DNA from: Bacteroidota bacterium
GTDB taxonomy: Bacteria > Bacteroidota > Bacteroidia > Bacteroidales > JAGONC01
Direction of reading: 5' to 3'
Length of the DNA: 64,000 nt
Assembly (NCBI GenBank): GCA_022711405.1
Contig: JAKLFC010000005.1
Location: 1-64,000 of the forward strand
In this document: positions 1 through 9,718 of the stretch, piece after piece
Layout of the letters: each line of letters opens with the position of its first letter
How positions within the stretch are numbered: the first letter of the stretch is position 1
Program-made: the position numbers and the translations under genes
Notes under the pieces: generated by a model
Told to the model about the DNA's origin: nothing
The model's database searches: none
What the model saw: the letters and a program-made list of their open reading frames with translations, nothing else

Positions 1-2
1 CC

Positions 3-860
3 AACGGATTCAACGGATTGCTGTCCCAACTGGCGCCACCGCCGTTCCAGGCAGGGCCCTTTGCAGGGTACGTGTGGGCACGCTTTACGGTCACTGAAGT
101 GCCAGTGGCTACCCCATGGGATGGATCAGGTTCGTTTGAGGACGGGGAAACGGAAGATTACCTGTTACGGATCCTGGAGCCTGAACCCGAGACGTACGAT
201 TTCGGGGACGCGCCGGATCCATCGTATCCTACGCTGATGGCCAGTAATGGAGCCAGACATCTGAACGATGGGATCACATTCCTCGGCGCTTTGATTGATG
301 CGGAAGCAGATGGTCAGCCTGGTAATACCGCCCTTGGCGACGACCTTGCCGGTCTTGACGATGAAGATGGAGTGACCCTCCTGGGCTCAATGTATCCAGG
401 TTCAAACACCTCGGTTCAGGTCGTTTCCAACAATAACTGCCTGCTGAACTCCTGGTTTGATTTCAACGCCAACGGATCCTGGGCCGACGGAGGCGAACAG
501 GTCTTTACCAACCAGCCCCTGGTTCCCGGAATAAACAATCTGACGGTCAATGTCCACAATGCGGCTGCCATCGGTGATGTTTATGCACGGTTCCGGGTAA
601 ACCAGAACGGAGGTATCAGTTACTCCGGATATGGCTATGAAGGTGAGGTGGAGGACTACACGTTTGTCATCATAAACCTGGTTCCCGGGGATGCCAACTG
701 CGACGGAAGTGTCAACGTACTGGATGTCATCGTAATGATCGGCTACATCATGGGCCAGAATCCTGATCCCTTCTGCTTTGCCAATGCAGATGTCAATGGT
801 GACGGCACCATCAACGTACTGGATGTTGTGATCACCATTAACATCATCCTCGGGGGGTGA
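3..860 (+). CDS. Secreted GEVED-domain protein with C-terminal dockerin-like repeats (5' end outside window)
   Basis: The reading frame is open to the left edge, so this is only the C-terminal part of a larger protein; the apparent TTG at 18 is not a credible start. Two copies of an acidic GEVED-type module are visible, each ending in a G-E-x-E-D-Y motif (ETEDYLL and GEVEDYTF). The linker has the family's DFGDAPDPSYPT start and a GDD/DDEDGV acidic run. The last 65 residues hold two dockerin type I-like calcium loops (DANCDGSVNVLDV and DVNGDGTINVLDV) and end directly in ILGG. Such proteins are exported and usually surface-bound. No type IX sorting domain follows the dockerin. The ligand and any cohesin partner are unknown. 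Confidence 0.8.
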   Translation, partial: NGFNGLLSQLAPPPFQAGPFAGYVWARFTVTEVPVATPWDGSGSFEDGETEDYLLRILEPEPETYDFGDAPDPSYPTLMASNGARHLNDGITFLGALIDAEADGQPGNTALGDDLAGLDDEDGVTLLGSMYPGSNTSVQVVSNNNCLLNSWFDFNANGSWADGGEQVFTNQPLVPGINNLTVNVHNAAAIGDVYARFRVNQNGGISYSGYGYEGEVEDYTFVIINLVPGDANCDGSVNVLDVIVMIGYIMGQNPDPFCFANADVNGDGTINVLDVVITINIILGG

Positions 861-898
861 AAAGCCAGTTTCTTATACGGATGATATCCTGTCAGAAC

Positions 899-1327
899 CT
901 AATTCTCATTGCCGGTCCGCTCCACGGCGACAATGAAGTACTTGGTTTTGCCTCTCCATGGGAAGGCCACATAACGTTTATAATAGCGCAGGTTCACTCT
1001 TTCACCCGTAAGCGATGAGTTTTCTAGCTCTTTGACGATGTGATCGTTTTTTCGCTCAACGGAGAACTCGAAGGTTTCAACGAACGGACTGGAACCTTTC
1101 ACGGCACCAAAGGTCTGGAGATTAAGCTGACCTTCGTATGTTTTAAAGACTACACCTTTTTTGCTGACGCGAACGACAGTACCCGCCCTGGTGCCCTCAT
1201 CGTATTTTCCAAAATAAAGGAAGCAGAACAAAGCAGCCAATATGACGATGGTTAACAGGAGTGATCTTTTAAAAAGCCGCCGGCATCCATGGCTTTTTGA
1301 TGATGATTTTGGTTTCTGGGTTTCCAT
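899..1327 (-). CDS. Small single-pass membrane protein of a Bacteroidota family
   Basis: This 142-residue protein has a basic, serine-rich N-terminus (about residues 1-22), one hydrophobic helix (about 23-41, LLLTIVILAALFCFLYFG) and a soluble remainder of about 100 residues that should lie outside the cytoplasm. The segment GTRAGTVVRVSKKGVVFKTY resembles a small conserved family that, as I recall, is often mislabelled 6-phosphogluconate dehydrogenase in databases. Nothing in the sequence supports that enzyme: it is far too short and has no Rossmann motif. It converges with the dockerin gene across 38 bases and diverges from trxB. Function unknown. Confidence 0.65.
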   Translation of the reverse strand: METQKPKSSSKSHGCRRLFKRSLLLTIVILAALFCFLYFGKYDEGTRAGTVVRVSKKGVVFKTYEGQLNLQTFGAVKGSSPFVETFEFSVERKNDHIVKELENSSLTGERVNLRYYKRYVAFPWRGKTKYFIVAVERTGNEN

Positions 1328-1386
1328 TGTTCCGGATTTTCAGGTAAAGCTACGAACTTTCTTTAAACCTTTGGTCCTTATCAAAG

Positions 1387-1415
1387 TTTGTAATCAAAGG
1401 AATTTTGTTATTTTG
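1387..1415 (+). promoter_or_regulatory. Candidate Bacteroidota promoter for trxB
   Basis: TTTG at 1387-1390 and TTATTTTG at 1408-1415 (one mismatch to TAnnTTTG) are separated by 17 bases. The expected transcription start lies just upstream of the trxB ATG at 1433. Confidence 0.4.
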
Positions 1416-1432
1416 CAAAAAAAACATATAGC

Positions 1433-2365
1433 ATGGAAAAGGTCAGATGCCTCATCATTGGCTCGGGTCCTGCTGGTTATACGGCAGCGATCTATGCGGC
1501 CAGGGCGGATATGTCCCCGGTCCTGTACACCGGCATACAGCCGGGTGGTCAGTTGACCACCACCAATGAAGTGGATAATTTCCCGGGTTATCCGGCTGGG
1601 ATCCCCGGGCCACAGCTAATGGAAGATCTTCAGCAGCAGGCCAGTCGGTTTAACACGGATATACGCATGGGCATCGTCACCCGTGTTGATCTGTCGGACC
1701 GTCCGTTTCATGTGGTGGCGGATGATGGTGCGGAGATCCTGGCCGAGACGCTGATCGTGGCCACAGGTGCGACAGCGCGGTACCTGGGTTTACCCTCTGA
1801 GCATCATTATAAAGGCCGCGGCGTGTCAGCATGCGCTACCTGTGATGGATTCTTCTACAGGGGACAGGATGTAGCTGTTGTCGGAGGCGGAGATACAGCC
1901 GCAGAAGAGGCTACTTACCTTGCCCGTATGTGCCGCAGGGTTTTTCTGATTCACCGGAGAAACGAATTAAGAGCCTCCAAGGCCATGCAGCACAGGGTGA
2001 TGAATACACCCAATCTTGAGGTAATCTGGGACCATGTGCCAGTGGAGGTACTGGGCGACACCCGGGGAGTCAACGGCGTGATGGTCGAAAATGTCAGGAC
2101 GGGTATGCGAAAGAAGCTTGATATACAGGGATTCTTTGTTGCGATCGGTCATGTGCCGAATACGGATCTTTTCAAAGACCAGCTCACCCTGGATCAGAAT
2201 GGTTACGTCATCACAGCTCCCGATTCAACGAGGACCAGCGTGGAAGGTGTATTTGCCTGCGGCGACGTACAGGACCATGTCTTCCGACAGGCAGTAACCG
2301 CTGCAGGCACCGGCTGCATGGCCGCCCTGGAAGCTGAGCGGTTTCTGGCTTCACTCGAATCCTGA
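1433..2365 (+). CDS. trxB: Thioredoxin-disulfide reductase
   Basis: Cytoplasmic flavoprotein that passes electrons from NADPH through FAD and a redox disulfide to thioredoxin. The 310-residue length is normal for the low-molecular-weight bacterial enzyme. Visible motifs are the FAD-binding GSGPAG at residues 10-15, the active-site CATC with cysteines at 134 and 137, the NADPH-binding GGGDTA and HRRNELRA segments, and the C-terminal FAD motif ACGDVQD. The ATG at 1433 places the dinucleotide fold right at the N-terminus. The CDF transporter starts 5 bases downstream, so the two are probably co-transcribed. No thioredoxin gene is in the window. Confidence 0.97.
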   Translation: MEKVRCLIIGSGPAGYTAAIYAARADMSPVLYTGIQPGGQLTTTNEVDNFPGYPAGIPGPQLMEDLQQQASRFNTDIRMGIVTRVDLSDRPFHVVADDGAEILAETLIVATGATARYLGLPSEHHYKGRGVSACATCDGFFYRGQDVAVVGGGDTAAEEATYLARMCRRVFLIHRRNELRASKAMQHRVMNTPNLEVIWDHVPVEVLGDTRGVNGVMVENVRTGMRKKLDIQGFFVAIGHVPNTDLFKDQLTLDQNGYVITAPDSTRTSVEGVFACGDVQDHVFRQAVTAAGTGCMAALEAERFLASLES

Positions 2366-2370
2366 ACAAC

Positions 2371-3306
2371 ATGAGGGACAGAACAACGCTCATCATCCGG
2401 ACCTCCTGGACCGGGATCATTGGTAATTCTATCTTATCCATCCTGAAGATAAGCCTTGGATTGATCTCAGGCAGTCTCGCCGTGGTAGGTGATGGCATCG
2501 ACTCAGCCGGCGACATCATAACCTCCTGGATCACTTTGTTCACTGCACGCATCATCTCCCGGCCTCCTGATACGCGATACGCGTTTGGCTATGCAAAAGC
2601 TGAAACAATCGCTACGACGGTGCTGGCCTTCATCATCTTTTTTGCCGGCGCCCAGCTGGCCATCTCCACTATTTCACAGCTTATCAAGGGGAATTTTACC
2701 GAAATACCTACCATACTGGCCATCTATGTCACTTCCATCTCAATTGCGGGGAAGCTGATCCTGAGTTATATACATTTTCGCATAGGGAGAAGGATCAACA
2801 GCTCCATGCTGATAGCCAACGGAAAAAACATGCAGAACGATGTGATCATCTCCGTGGGCGTACTGACAGGACTGTTTTTTACACAGATCCTGCAGCTCCC
2901 GGTGATCGACAAAGTTCTTGCCCTGCTGATCAGTGTCTGGATCATGCGAGTGGGACTTATGGTTTTCCTTCGTACGAACATTGAACTGATGGATGGCTTG
3001 AAGGATCCGGCTCTCTATGATCGAATCATCAAAGCGATCAGCAGGATACCCAGTGCGAGCAATCCTCACCGGATGCGGATCCACCAGATTGGAGCTTCCT
3101 ATATGATCTCCTGTGATATCGAAGTGGAAGGAACGATTACGGTAAATGAATCGCACGATATTGCGAAAAGAGTGGAAGAGAGCATTAAAGATGAAATTGG
3201 AAATGTTTATGACGTAGTGGTCCATATAGAGCCGGCAGGTAATATTGAAAGAGAAGTGTACGGTGTATCGGATCATGAGGTGAAAAAAAACAACCCCCCG
3301 ACGTGA
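2371..3306 (+). CDS. Cation diffusion facilitator transporter with altered metal site
   Basis: Inner-membrane divalent-cation/proton antiporter of the CDF family, 311 residues with about six hydrophobic helices in the first 210 and a soluble C-terminal domain ending in HIEPAGN. The TM2 pair D44-xxx-D48 aligns with D45/D49 of E. coli FieF. In TM5 the family HxxxD is NxxxD (N153, D157), and the second-site FGHGKAE is FGYAKAE, so two expected histidines are missing. The zinc/iron specificity usually inferred for the family therefore cannot be assumed. It follows trxB by 5 bases. Family assignment is firm; the substrate is open. Confidence 0.9.
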   Translation: MRDRTTLIIRTSWTGIIGNSILSILKISLGLISGSLAVVGDGIDSAGDIITSWITLFTARIISRPPDTRYAFGYAKAETIATTVLAFIIFFAGAQLAISTISQLIKGNFTEIPTILAIYVTSISIAGKLILSYIHFRIGRRINSSMLIANGKNMQNDVIISVGVLTGLFFTQILQLPVIDKVLALLISVWIMRVGLMVFLRTNIELMDGLKDPALYDRIIKAISRIPSASNPHRMRIHQIGASYMISCDIEVEGTITVNESHDIAKRVEESIKDEIGNVYDVVVHIEPAGNIEREVYGVSDHEVKKNNPPT

Positions 3307-3336
3307 TCCGCCGGAACGCCATTTTTTATCATTTCA

Positions 3337-3344
3337 TATATTTG
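3337..3344 (+). promoter_or_regulatory. Candidate -7 element for purL
   Basis: TATATTTG matches the Bacteroidota TAnnTTTG -7 consensus and lies 40 bases before the purL ATG. No clear TTTG is seen at the expected -33 distance. Confidence 0.42.
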
Positions 3345-3384
3345 CAGACTAAAAAAATCCATTTTGCCAATAAAAACGCCATAA

Positions 3385-6300
3385 ATGGTTATTTTTTTTA
3401 CCACAACCTCCTCTGTTTTTGCTGTCGAATTTGTCCAACATCCTGATAAACAGGATCTTTTTAAGTTAGAATGGTTATTCGGAGGTGCCTGTGCTGAAAC
3501 CCTGACCGAACTGCAGGGCACATTTACAGGTCCAAGGAAGGAAATGGTCACACCATGGAGCACGAATGCCGTTGAGATCACACAGAATATGGGGATCTCC
3601 GGGATCGTCAGGATCGAGGAGTTCACCCGTGATACGACCGGCACCAGTCCATTCGATCCCATGCTCCAGGCAAAGTATCATCATCTTGATCAGAGGCTGT
3701 TTACTGTTGATAAAAGGCCCGAGCCGTTGCAATTCATTCGTGATATCGCCGGGTATAACCGCCAGGAGGGCCTTGCACTGAACGATGAAGAAGTGGCTTA
3801 CCTGCAGCAGCTCAGTCATAAGCTGAACAGGCCGCTGACAGATACGGAAGTATTTGGGTTTTCCCAGGTCAATTCGGAGCACTGCCGCCATAAGATCTTC
3901 AATGGCGTTTTCATACTGAATGGTAAAACCAGGGATGAATCCCTTTTTGAAATGATCCGTAAGACCTCCCGGCTGCATCCCGGACGGCTGGTCTCTGCCT
4001 ATATAGATAACTGCGCCTTCATCAGCGGTCCTGCTGCGGAGCAGTTTGCACCGGTACGGCATGACAGGGCTGATTTTTTTGGCATCAGTGATATTGAGAC
4101 CATCCTTTCATTAAAAGCGGAGACCCATAATTTTCCTACGACGGTGGAGCCCTTCAACGGAGCTGCCACGGGAACGGGCGGTGAGATCAGGGACCGCATG
4201 GCAGGTGGAAAAGGAAGCATCCCCATGGCTGGCACTGCCGTTTACATGACTTCCTATCCCCGGCTGGAGTCAGATCGCGCATGGGAAAAGAATACCCTGC
4301 CGCGGAAATGGCTCTACCAGACTCCTGCGGATATTCTGATCAAAGCATCCAACGGCGCCAGCGACTTTGGCAATAAATTCGGGCAGCCTCTGATCTGTGG
4401 CAGTCTGCTGACATTCGAGCAATCGGTCGGTTCAAAGCAGTATGGGTACGACAAGGTAGTCATGCTGGCCGGCGGTGTCGGCTATGCCAATCATCACGAC
4501 AGCCATAAGGATATCCCGGCGAAGGGGGATGTCATCGTTGTGATGGGAGGCGACAACTATCGCATCGGCATGGGCGGAGGTGCCGTATCTTCGGTGGTCA
4601 CAGGCGAATATGGCAATGCGATCGAACTGAACGCTGTACAGCGTTCCAATCCCGAAATGCAGAAACGCGTGGCCAATGCGCTGCGTGCGCTGACGGAAAG
4701 CACCCGGAATCCCATCGTGGCCATCCATGACCATGGCGCTGGTGGGCATCTGAACGCCATCTCCGAACTTGTTGAAAAAACCGGTGGTACCATCCATATC
4801 CGTAAACTACCCATCGGCGACGCTACCCTCTCATCAAAAGAGATCATGGGAAATGAATCCCAGGAACGGATGGGCCTTATCCTCAAACCAACGGACGTGG
4901 ACCTGCTAAGGTCCATTGCTGAACGCGAACGGGCGCCCATGTACATCGTGGGAGAAGTGACCGGCGACCAGGTATTTAACGTGATGGATGAACAGGAGAA
5001 TAACAGCCCCATTCATCTCCATCTGAGCGATATGTTCGGGAAACCTCCCAAAACAGTGATCACGGATACCACCTCTGCACCGGTGATCGCGGGATTATCC
5101 TATTCCTCCGGGCAGGTGCACGATTACGTTGAACAGGTCCTTCAACTCGAGTCGGTGGCCTGCAAGGACTGGCTGACCAACAAGGTCGACCGTTCGGTCA
5201 CAGGGAAGGTGGCTCATCAGCAAACTACGGGCCCGCTCCAGCTACCGCTGAACAACCTGGGCGCCGTGGCACTGGATTACCGTGGTGGCAGGGGGATCGC
5301 CACTGCCATAGGGCATGCGCCCGTTTCCGGACTCATAAGCCCCGAAGCAGGATCTGTGCTCTCGGTGGCTGAAGCACTCACCAATCTGGTATGGGCGCCT
5401 CTTGCCGGTGGCATCTCCGGCGTATCGCTGAGTGCCAACTGGATGTGGCCGGCCAGGAACAAAGGGGAGGATGAACGCCTTTACCGCGCGGTAAAGGCCA
5501 TCAGCGATTTCGCTGTGGCCCTGGGTATCAATATCCCTACGGGTAAGGACTCTCTCTCCATGACTCAGAAGTATCCCGACGGTACGATGGTGTATGCACC
5601 CGGCACCGTCATCGTGTCAGCCATGAGCGAAGTGTCGGATGTGCGCAGGATCATCACCCCCGTTCCGGATCCTGATACGGATAAGAAACTGATTTACATC
5701 GATCTGTCAGGATGCAGGCTCTCCTTGGGTGGCAGCAGCTTTGCACAAATCCTTGATATGCTGGGGGATTCTGCACCCACTGTCAGCAACCCGGCCTATT
5801 TTCAAAAAGCCTTCCAGGTAATCCAGCGTTTGCTCAACGAGCAGAAGATCACTGCGGGACATGATATTTCAGCCGGAGGACTGATCGTGGCTTTACTGGA
5901 GATGGCCTTTACGTGCAATGATTTCGGGTGGGACGTGGACCTCACGGGACTGGATGAACCTGACCTGATCCGATGCCTGTTCAGCGAGAATCCGGGCGTT
6001 CTGATTCAAACAACTCTTGCCAGCGGCGCTGCTGAGATCTTGAAAGAGGCCGGTATCAGCTATCACATCCTTGGAAGCGCTACCAACGTGCCCGAACTGA
6101 AGATCCGTTTTTATGGGGAGGAATATGTCTTTGATATTGACACCCTGCGCGATCTCTGGTACAAATCATCCTATTTGCTCGACCGCTTGCAGACCCTTCC
6201 CAAACTGGCGCTGGAACGATACCGTAAGTACAGGCACCAGCCCCTTGCATTTCAGTTTCCTGCAAGTTTTCAGGGGACGTTCAGCAGTTATGCGATCCAT

Positions 6301-7080
6301 CCTGGGCGAAGATCCCCTTCGGGTATCCGGGGTGCCATCATCCGCGAAAAAGGAGTCAATGGCGACCGTGAAATGGCATGGTCAATGTACCTGGCAGGAT
6401 TTGACGTGAAGGACATTCATATGACCGATCTCATTGCAGGCAGAGAAACTCTTGAAGATGTTCAGTTCATTGTTTTCGTCGGAGGTTTCTCCAATTCAGA
6501 CGTATTGGGATCCGGAAAGGGCTGGGCGGGAGCCTTTTTATTCAACGAAATGGCAAAAAGATCACTGGATCAGTTTTACCGGAGAGAGAACACCCTGAGC
6601 CTGGGGATGTGCAACGGTTGCCAGGTGCTGGTGGAACTGGGCCTCATTTACCCCGGCCATGAGAACAGGCCGCGCATGCTTCACAATGAGTCCGGAAAAT
6701 TCGAATCCGGTTTTGTGAATGTGGATATCGTAGGCAATTCATCCATTATGCTTCACACGCTGGCTGGCAGCCGGCTGGGTATATGGGTTGCACACGGTGA
6801 AGGCAGATTTGATCTGCCTTATGCCGAAAACAGGTATCATATACCTGTAAAATATTCGTACAGTTCGTACCCGGGAAATCCTAACGGCTCTGACTATCAG
6901 GCAGCAGCCATCTGTTCGGAAGACGGTCGCCACCTGGCCATGATGCCCCATATCGAACGGGCTGTTGCTCCATGGCAGTGGCCTTACTACCCGAAGGACC
7001 GGTACAGTGATGAAGTTTCTCCCTGGATCGAAGCATTCGTTAACGCACGCAACTGGATTCAGTCAAAACGAAGGACATGA
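3385..7080 (+). CDS. purL: Phosphoribosylformylglycinamidine synthase, single-chain form
   Basis: Catalyses the fourth step of purine synthesis, making FGAM from FGAR, glutamine and ATP. At 1231 residues it is the large fused form: N-terminal domain ([15 protein letters not shown]), two AIRS-type synthetase halves ([42 protein letters not shown]) and a C-terminal class I glutaminase. The glutaminase nucleophile is C1076 in GMCNGCQ, and the conserved His/Glu lie in [14 protein letters not shown]. The start is supported by the usual Bacteroidota N-terminus (MVIFF...). The stop overlaps the deoD start as ATGA, implying translational coupling between purine synthesis and salvage. Confidence 0.97.
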   Translation: MVIFFTTTSSVFAVEFVQHPDKQDLFKLEWLFGGACAETLTELQGTFTGPRKEMVTPWSTNAVEITQNMGISGIVRIEEFTRDTTGTSPFDPMLQAKYHHLDQRLFTVDKRPEPLQFIRDIAGYNRQEGLALNDEEVAYLQQLSHKLNRPLTDTEVFGFSQVNSEHCRHKIFNGVFILNGKTRDESLFEMIRKTSRLHPGRLVSAYIDNCAFISGPAAEQFAPVRHDRADFFGISDIETILSLKAETHNFPTTVEPFNGAATGTGGEIRDRMAGGKGSIPMAGTAVYMTSYPRLESDRAWEKNTLPRKWLYQTPADILIKASNGASDFGNKFGQPLICGSLLTFEQSVGSKQYGYDKVVMLAGGVGYANHHDSHKDIPAKGDVIVVMGGDNYRIGMGGGAVSSVVTGEYGNAIELNAVQRSNPEMQKRVANALRALTESTRNPIVAIHDHGAGGHLNAISELVEKTGGTIHIRKLPIGDATLSSKEIMGNESQERMGLILKPTDVDLLRSIAERERAPMYIVGEVTGDQVFNVMDEQENNSPIHLHLSDMFGKPPKTVITDTTSAPVIAGLSYSSGQVHDYVEQVLQLESVACKDWLTNKVDRSVTGKVAHQQTTGPLQLPLNNLGAVALDYRGGRGIATAIGHAPVSGLISPEAGSVLSVAEALTNLVWAPLAGGISGVSLSANWMWPARNKGEDERLYRAVKAISDFAVALGINIPTGKDSLSMTQKYPDGTMVYAPGTVIVSAMSEVSDVRRIITPVPDPDTDKKLIYIDLSGCRLSLGGSSFAQILDMLGDSAPTVSNPAYFQKAFQVIQRLLNEQKITAGHDISAGGLIVALLEMAFTCNDFGWDVDLTGLDEPDLIRCLFSENPGVLIQTTLASGAAEILKEAGISYHILGSATNVPELKIRFYGEEYVFDIDTLRDLWYKSSYLLDRLQTLPKLALERYRKYRHQPLAFQFPASFQGTFSSYAIHPGRRSPSGIRGAIIREKGVNGDREMAWSMYLAGFDVKDIHMTDLIAGRETLEDVQFIVFVGGFSNSDVLGSGKGWAGAFLFNEMAKRSLDQFYRRENTLSLGMCNGCQVLVELGLIYPGHENRPRMLHNESGKFESGFVNVDIVGNSSIMLHTLAGSRLGIWVAHGEGRFDLPYAENRYHIPVKYSYSSYPGNPNGSDYQAAAICSEDGRHLAMMPHIERAVAPWQWPYYPKDRYSDEVSPWIEAFVNARNWIQSKRRT

Positions 7081-7793
7081 GCATACATTTACAGGCTTCC
7101 CCCGGCCAGATAGCAGAAACCGTACTGCTACCTGGCGACCCGGTCAGGGCCCGGTTCATAGCAGAGACCTATCTTCACCATCCCGTGTGTTATAACCAGA
7201 TCCGCGGAATGCTTGGCTATACGGGTACCTACAAGGGAAAGAGGATCTCCGTTCAGGGTACCGGCATGGGTATCCCTTCGATTGCCATTTATGTTCACGA
7301 ACTCATCGCTGATTACAATGCAAAGAACCTGATCAGGGTGGGCTCCTGCGGAACCATCCAGGATTCAGTCGGGATCATGGATGTCATCCTGGCTGTGTCA
7401 GCATCCACTGACTCGAATTTCAACCAGCTACGCTTTGCACAGATGGATTTTGCCCCCACTGCCAGTTTCCGGCTTTTAAAAAAAGCATGGGAAACAGCAC
7501 AGGGTATGGGTATAAAAGTAGACGCAGGAAATGTACTGACCTCTGATATCTTTTACTATGAAGACGGCCAGGCAGATCCTTTCCAGATCTGGAAAGATTA
7601 TGGAGTGCTGGTGGTGGAAATGGAAACCTCGGCCCTCTATACCCTGGCTGCCAGGCATCGTGTGGATGCCCTGTCCATCCTCACGGTAAGCGACAGCATG
7701 TACCATGACCTGCATATAACTACTGAAGAAAGGGAACGGTCCTTCCGGCAAATGATCGAGATCGCTCTGGAAGTGGCAGTTCAGGTGGAATGA
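7077..7793 (+). CDS. deoD: Purine-nucleoside phosphorylase, DeoD type
   Basis: Cleaves purine (deoxy)ribonucleosides with phosphate to the base and (deoxy)ribose-1-phosphate. The 238 residues match the hexameric DeoD group. Visible are the phosphate-site [13 protein letters not shown] near the N-terminus, GTGMGIPSI, the RVGSCGTI segment and the nucleoside-binding [13 protein letters not shown] followed by LTVSDS. The start overlaps the purL stop by four bases (ATGA). Upstream sequence between the genes leaves no room for a separate promoter, so expression probably depends on purL. Confidence 0.95.
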   Translation: MSIHLQASPGQIAETVLLPGDPVRARFIAETYLHHPVCYNQIRGMLGYTGTYKGKRISVQGTGMGIPSIAIYVHELIADYNAKNLIRVGSCGTIQDSVGIMDVILAVSASTDSNFNQLRFAQMDFAPTASFRLLKKAWETAQGMGIKVDAGNVLTSDIFYYEDGQADPFQIWKDYGVLVVEMETSALYTLAARHRVDALSILTVSDSMYHDLHITTEERERSFRQMIEIALEVAVQVE

Positions 7794-7800
7794 ATGTGAT

Positions 7801-7880
7801 CCATAGTTATACATGGTTATTCGCGGATATTCATAGTTATTCAAGGTCAAACCATAAATCACCCTAAATCACCATAAATA
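7801..7880 (+). repeat. Tandem array of degenerate 10-base units
   Basis: Eight consecutive 10-base blocks fill most of the deoD to acyl-CoA synthetase gap. The first group follows a CATAGTTATT-like word; the last three read ACCATAAATC, ACCCTAAATC and ACCATAAATA. The units are degenerate, but the 10-base phase is kept throughout. Confidence 0.6.
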
Positions 7881-7919
7881 ATTTTCGTATCGTTACATCC
7901 TTAAAAAGCCAGTCTCATC

Positions 7920-9689
7920 ATGGAAATTACCCGTGTTTTTGATCTTTTGCCTTATTACAAGGAGACATTTGCCCCAAAAGAAGACGCACTGGTAGGTAAA
8001 GAAGATGGAAAGTGGGTCAAATACAGCATTGATGAATATATCGAAGCTTCCAATTCTGTAAGTTACGGTTTAATGGCACTTGGCATTGCCAAAGGCGACA
8101 GGATCGCCTCCATCAGCAACAACCGTCCGGAATGGAATTTCATTGATATGGGCGCCCTCCAGATAGGGGCTATCCACGTTCCCATTTATCCGAACATCAG
8201 CGAATCAGACTACAAATACATCCTGACGCATTCTGAAGCAAAGTATGTGATTGTCTCCGGTAAAGACCTTCTCCGTAAGATCGAACATATCCTTCCGGAA
8301 ATACCTACCCTCAAAGGCATCTACACCCTGACCCCTGTTCAGGGCTATCCTCATCTGAAGGAACTGATCCAGGCCGGCAAAAGATCAGCGGCACCGGAAA
8401 AGCTGAAGGCCATCAAAGAAAGCATCCTGCCGGATGATCCTGCCACGCTGATCTATACTTCCGGAACGACCGGCAACCCTAAAGGGGTAGTGCTGTGTCA
8501 CCGCAACATGGTCAGTAACTTTCGGGGTGTAAAACATATCTTTCCGGTGGACCAGACCTGCAGGTGTCTTAGTTTTCTGCCCCTGTGCCATGTGTATGAG
8601 CGGAATAATATTTACACGTATCATATCCTCGGCGTATCGATCTACTATGCGGAAAATATGGCAACCATAGCGGATAACCTCCGGGAGTTGAAGCCTGAAA
8701 TTTTCTGCACCGTACCCCGCCTGCTGGAAAAAGTGTATGACAGGATCATTGCAAAGGGCCTGAAGCTGAAGGGCTTTAAACGTGCTGTATTCTTCTGGGC
8801 TGTCCATCTTGGACTGCATTATGAGCTGGACAGGAGGAATGGCTGGTGGTATGAGCTGAAATTAAAACTGGCCAATAAGCTGGTATTCAGCAAATGGAGA
8901 GAAGGACTCGGGGGAAAGGTACGTGTCATCGTATCGGGAGGTGCTGCATTGCAACCCCGGCTTGCACGCATCTTCACCGCAGCCGGTATCCCCATACTCG
9001 AAGGCTACGGACTTACGGAAACATCCCCGGTGATCGCCGTCAACAACCTGGAGCCCAATGGCAGGAAATTCGGTACGGTGGGTCCTCCGTTAAAGGAGGT
9101 ACAGGTACGGATTGCGGAAGATGGGGAGATTCTGTGCAAGGGGCCCAATGTGATGATCGGATATTTCCATGATCCTGCGCTGACCGGCGAGGTCATTGAT
9201 CAGGATGGATGGTTCCATACCGGCGATATTGGCATTTTGGATGAGGGCAGGTTTTTGAAGATCACCGGCAGGAAAAAAGAAGTCTTCAAAACGTCCATGG
9301 GAAAATACATCAGCCCCCAGCCCATTGAGAATAAGTTCAAGGAATCTCCATTCATTGAGAGCATCATGGTCATCGGTGAGAATCAAAAGTTCGCTGCGGC
9401 CCTCATCGGACCCGATTTCGAACATCTTCGGTCGTGGTGCAAGGTCAAAGGGATCGAATATACCACCCATAAGGAAATGATCCATTTACCCCGGATCAAA
9501 CGCCGCTTCCAGAAAGAAGTGGATAAATATAACCACATCTTCGGGGCCACCGAGCAAATAAAGAAATTCGAATTGCTGGACGCTGAATGGACCATCGAAA
9601 CCGGTGAAATCACCGCTAACCTGAAAGTAAAACGTAACTACATCTGCGAAAAATACAAGGACAAGATAAATGCTATCTTCAATACCTGA
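7920..9689 (+). CDS. Long-chain acyl-CoA synthetase (AMP-forming), first of tandem pair
   Basis: Activates a fatty acid with ATP and CoA through an acyl-adenylate. The 589 residues carry the ATP/AMP-binding signature IYTSGTTGNPKGVVLCHRN near residue 180, the LCHVYER motif, EGYGLTETSPVIA, GWFHTGDIG and the C-terminal lysine loop FKTSMGKYISPQPIE. It is most like the Bacteroidota FadD15-type ligases. Compared with the next gene, the segment after CHVYER is divergent (NNIYTYHILG versus VLNYMYQHMG), which may alter the acyl pocket. The next gene follows after 29 bases, so the two are probably one operon. The exact acyl chain cannot be read from sequence. Confidence 0.9.
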   Translation: MEITRVFDLLPYYKETFAPKEDALVGKEDGKWVKYSIDEYIEASNSVSYGLMALGIAKGDRIASISNNRPEWNFIDMGALQIGAIHVPIYPNISESDYKYILTHSEAKYVIVSGKDLLRKIEHILPEIPTLKGIYTLTPVQGYPHLKELIQAGKRSAAPEKLKAIKESILPDDPATLIYTSGTTGNPKGVVLCHRNMVSNFRGVKHIFPVDQTCRCLSFLPLCHVYERNNIYTYHILGVSIYYAENMATIADNLRELKPEIFCTVPRLLEKVYDRIIAKGLKLKGFKRAVFFWAVHLGLHYELDRRNGWWYELKLKLANKLVFSKWREGLGGKVRVIVSGGAALQPRLARIFTAAGIPILEGYGLTETSPVIAVNNLEPNGRKFGTVGPPLKEVQVRIAEDGEILCKGPNVMIGYFHDPALTGEVIDQDGWFHTGDIGILDEGRFLKITGRKKEVFKTSMGKYISPQPIENKFKESPFIESIMVIGENQKFAAALIGPDFEHLRSWCKVKGIEYTTHKEMIHLPRIKRRFQKEVDKYNHIFGATEQIKKFELLDAEWTIETGEITANLKVKRNYICEKYKDKINAIFNT

Positions 9690-9718
9690 TCATCCTAACC
9701 CATCTAATTTCTGACATT

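Noticed and set aside
899-1327. 6-phosphogluconate dehydrogenase
   Set aside because: The small membrane protein resembles entries that I recall carrying that label, but it lacks the size, Rossmann fold and catalytic residues of the enzyme.
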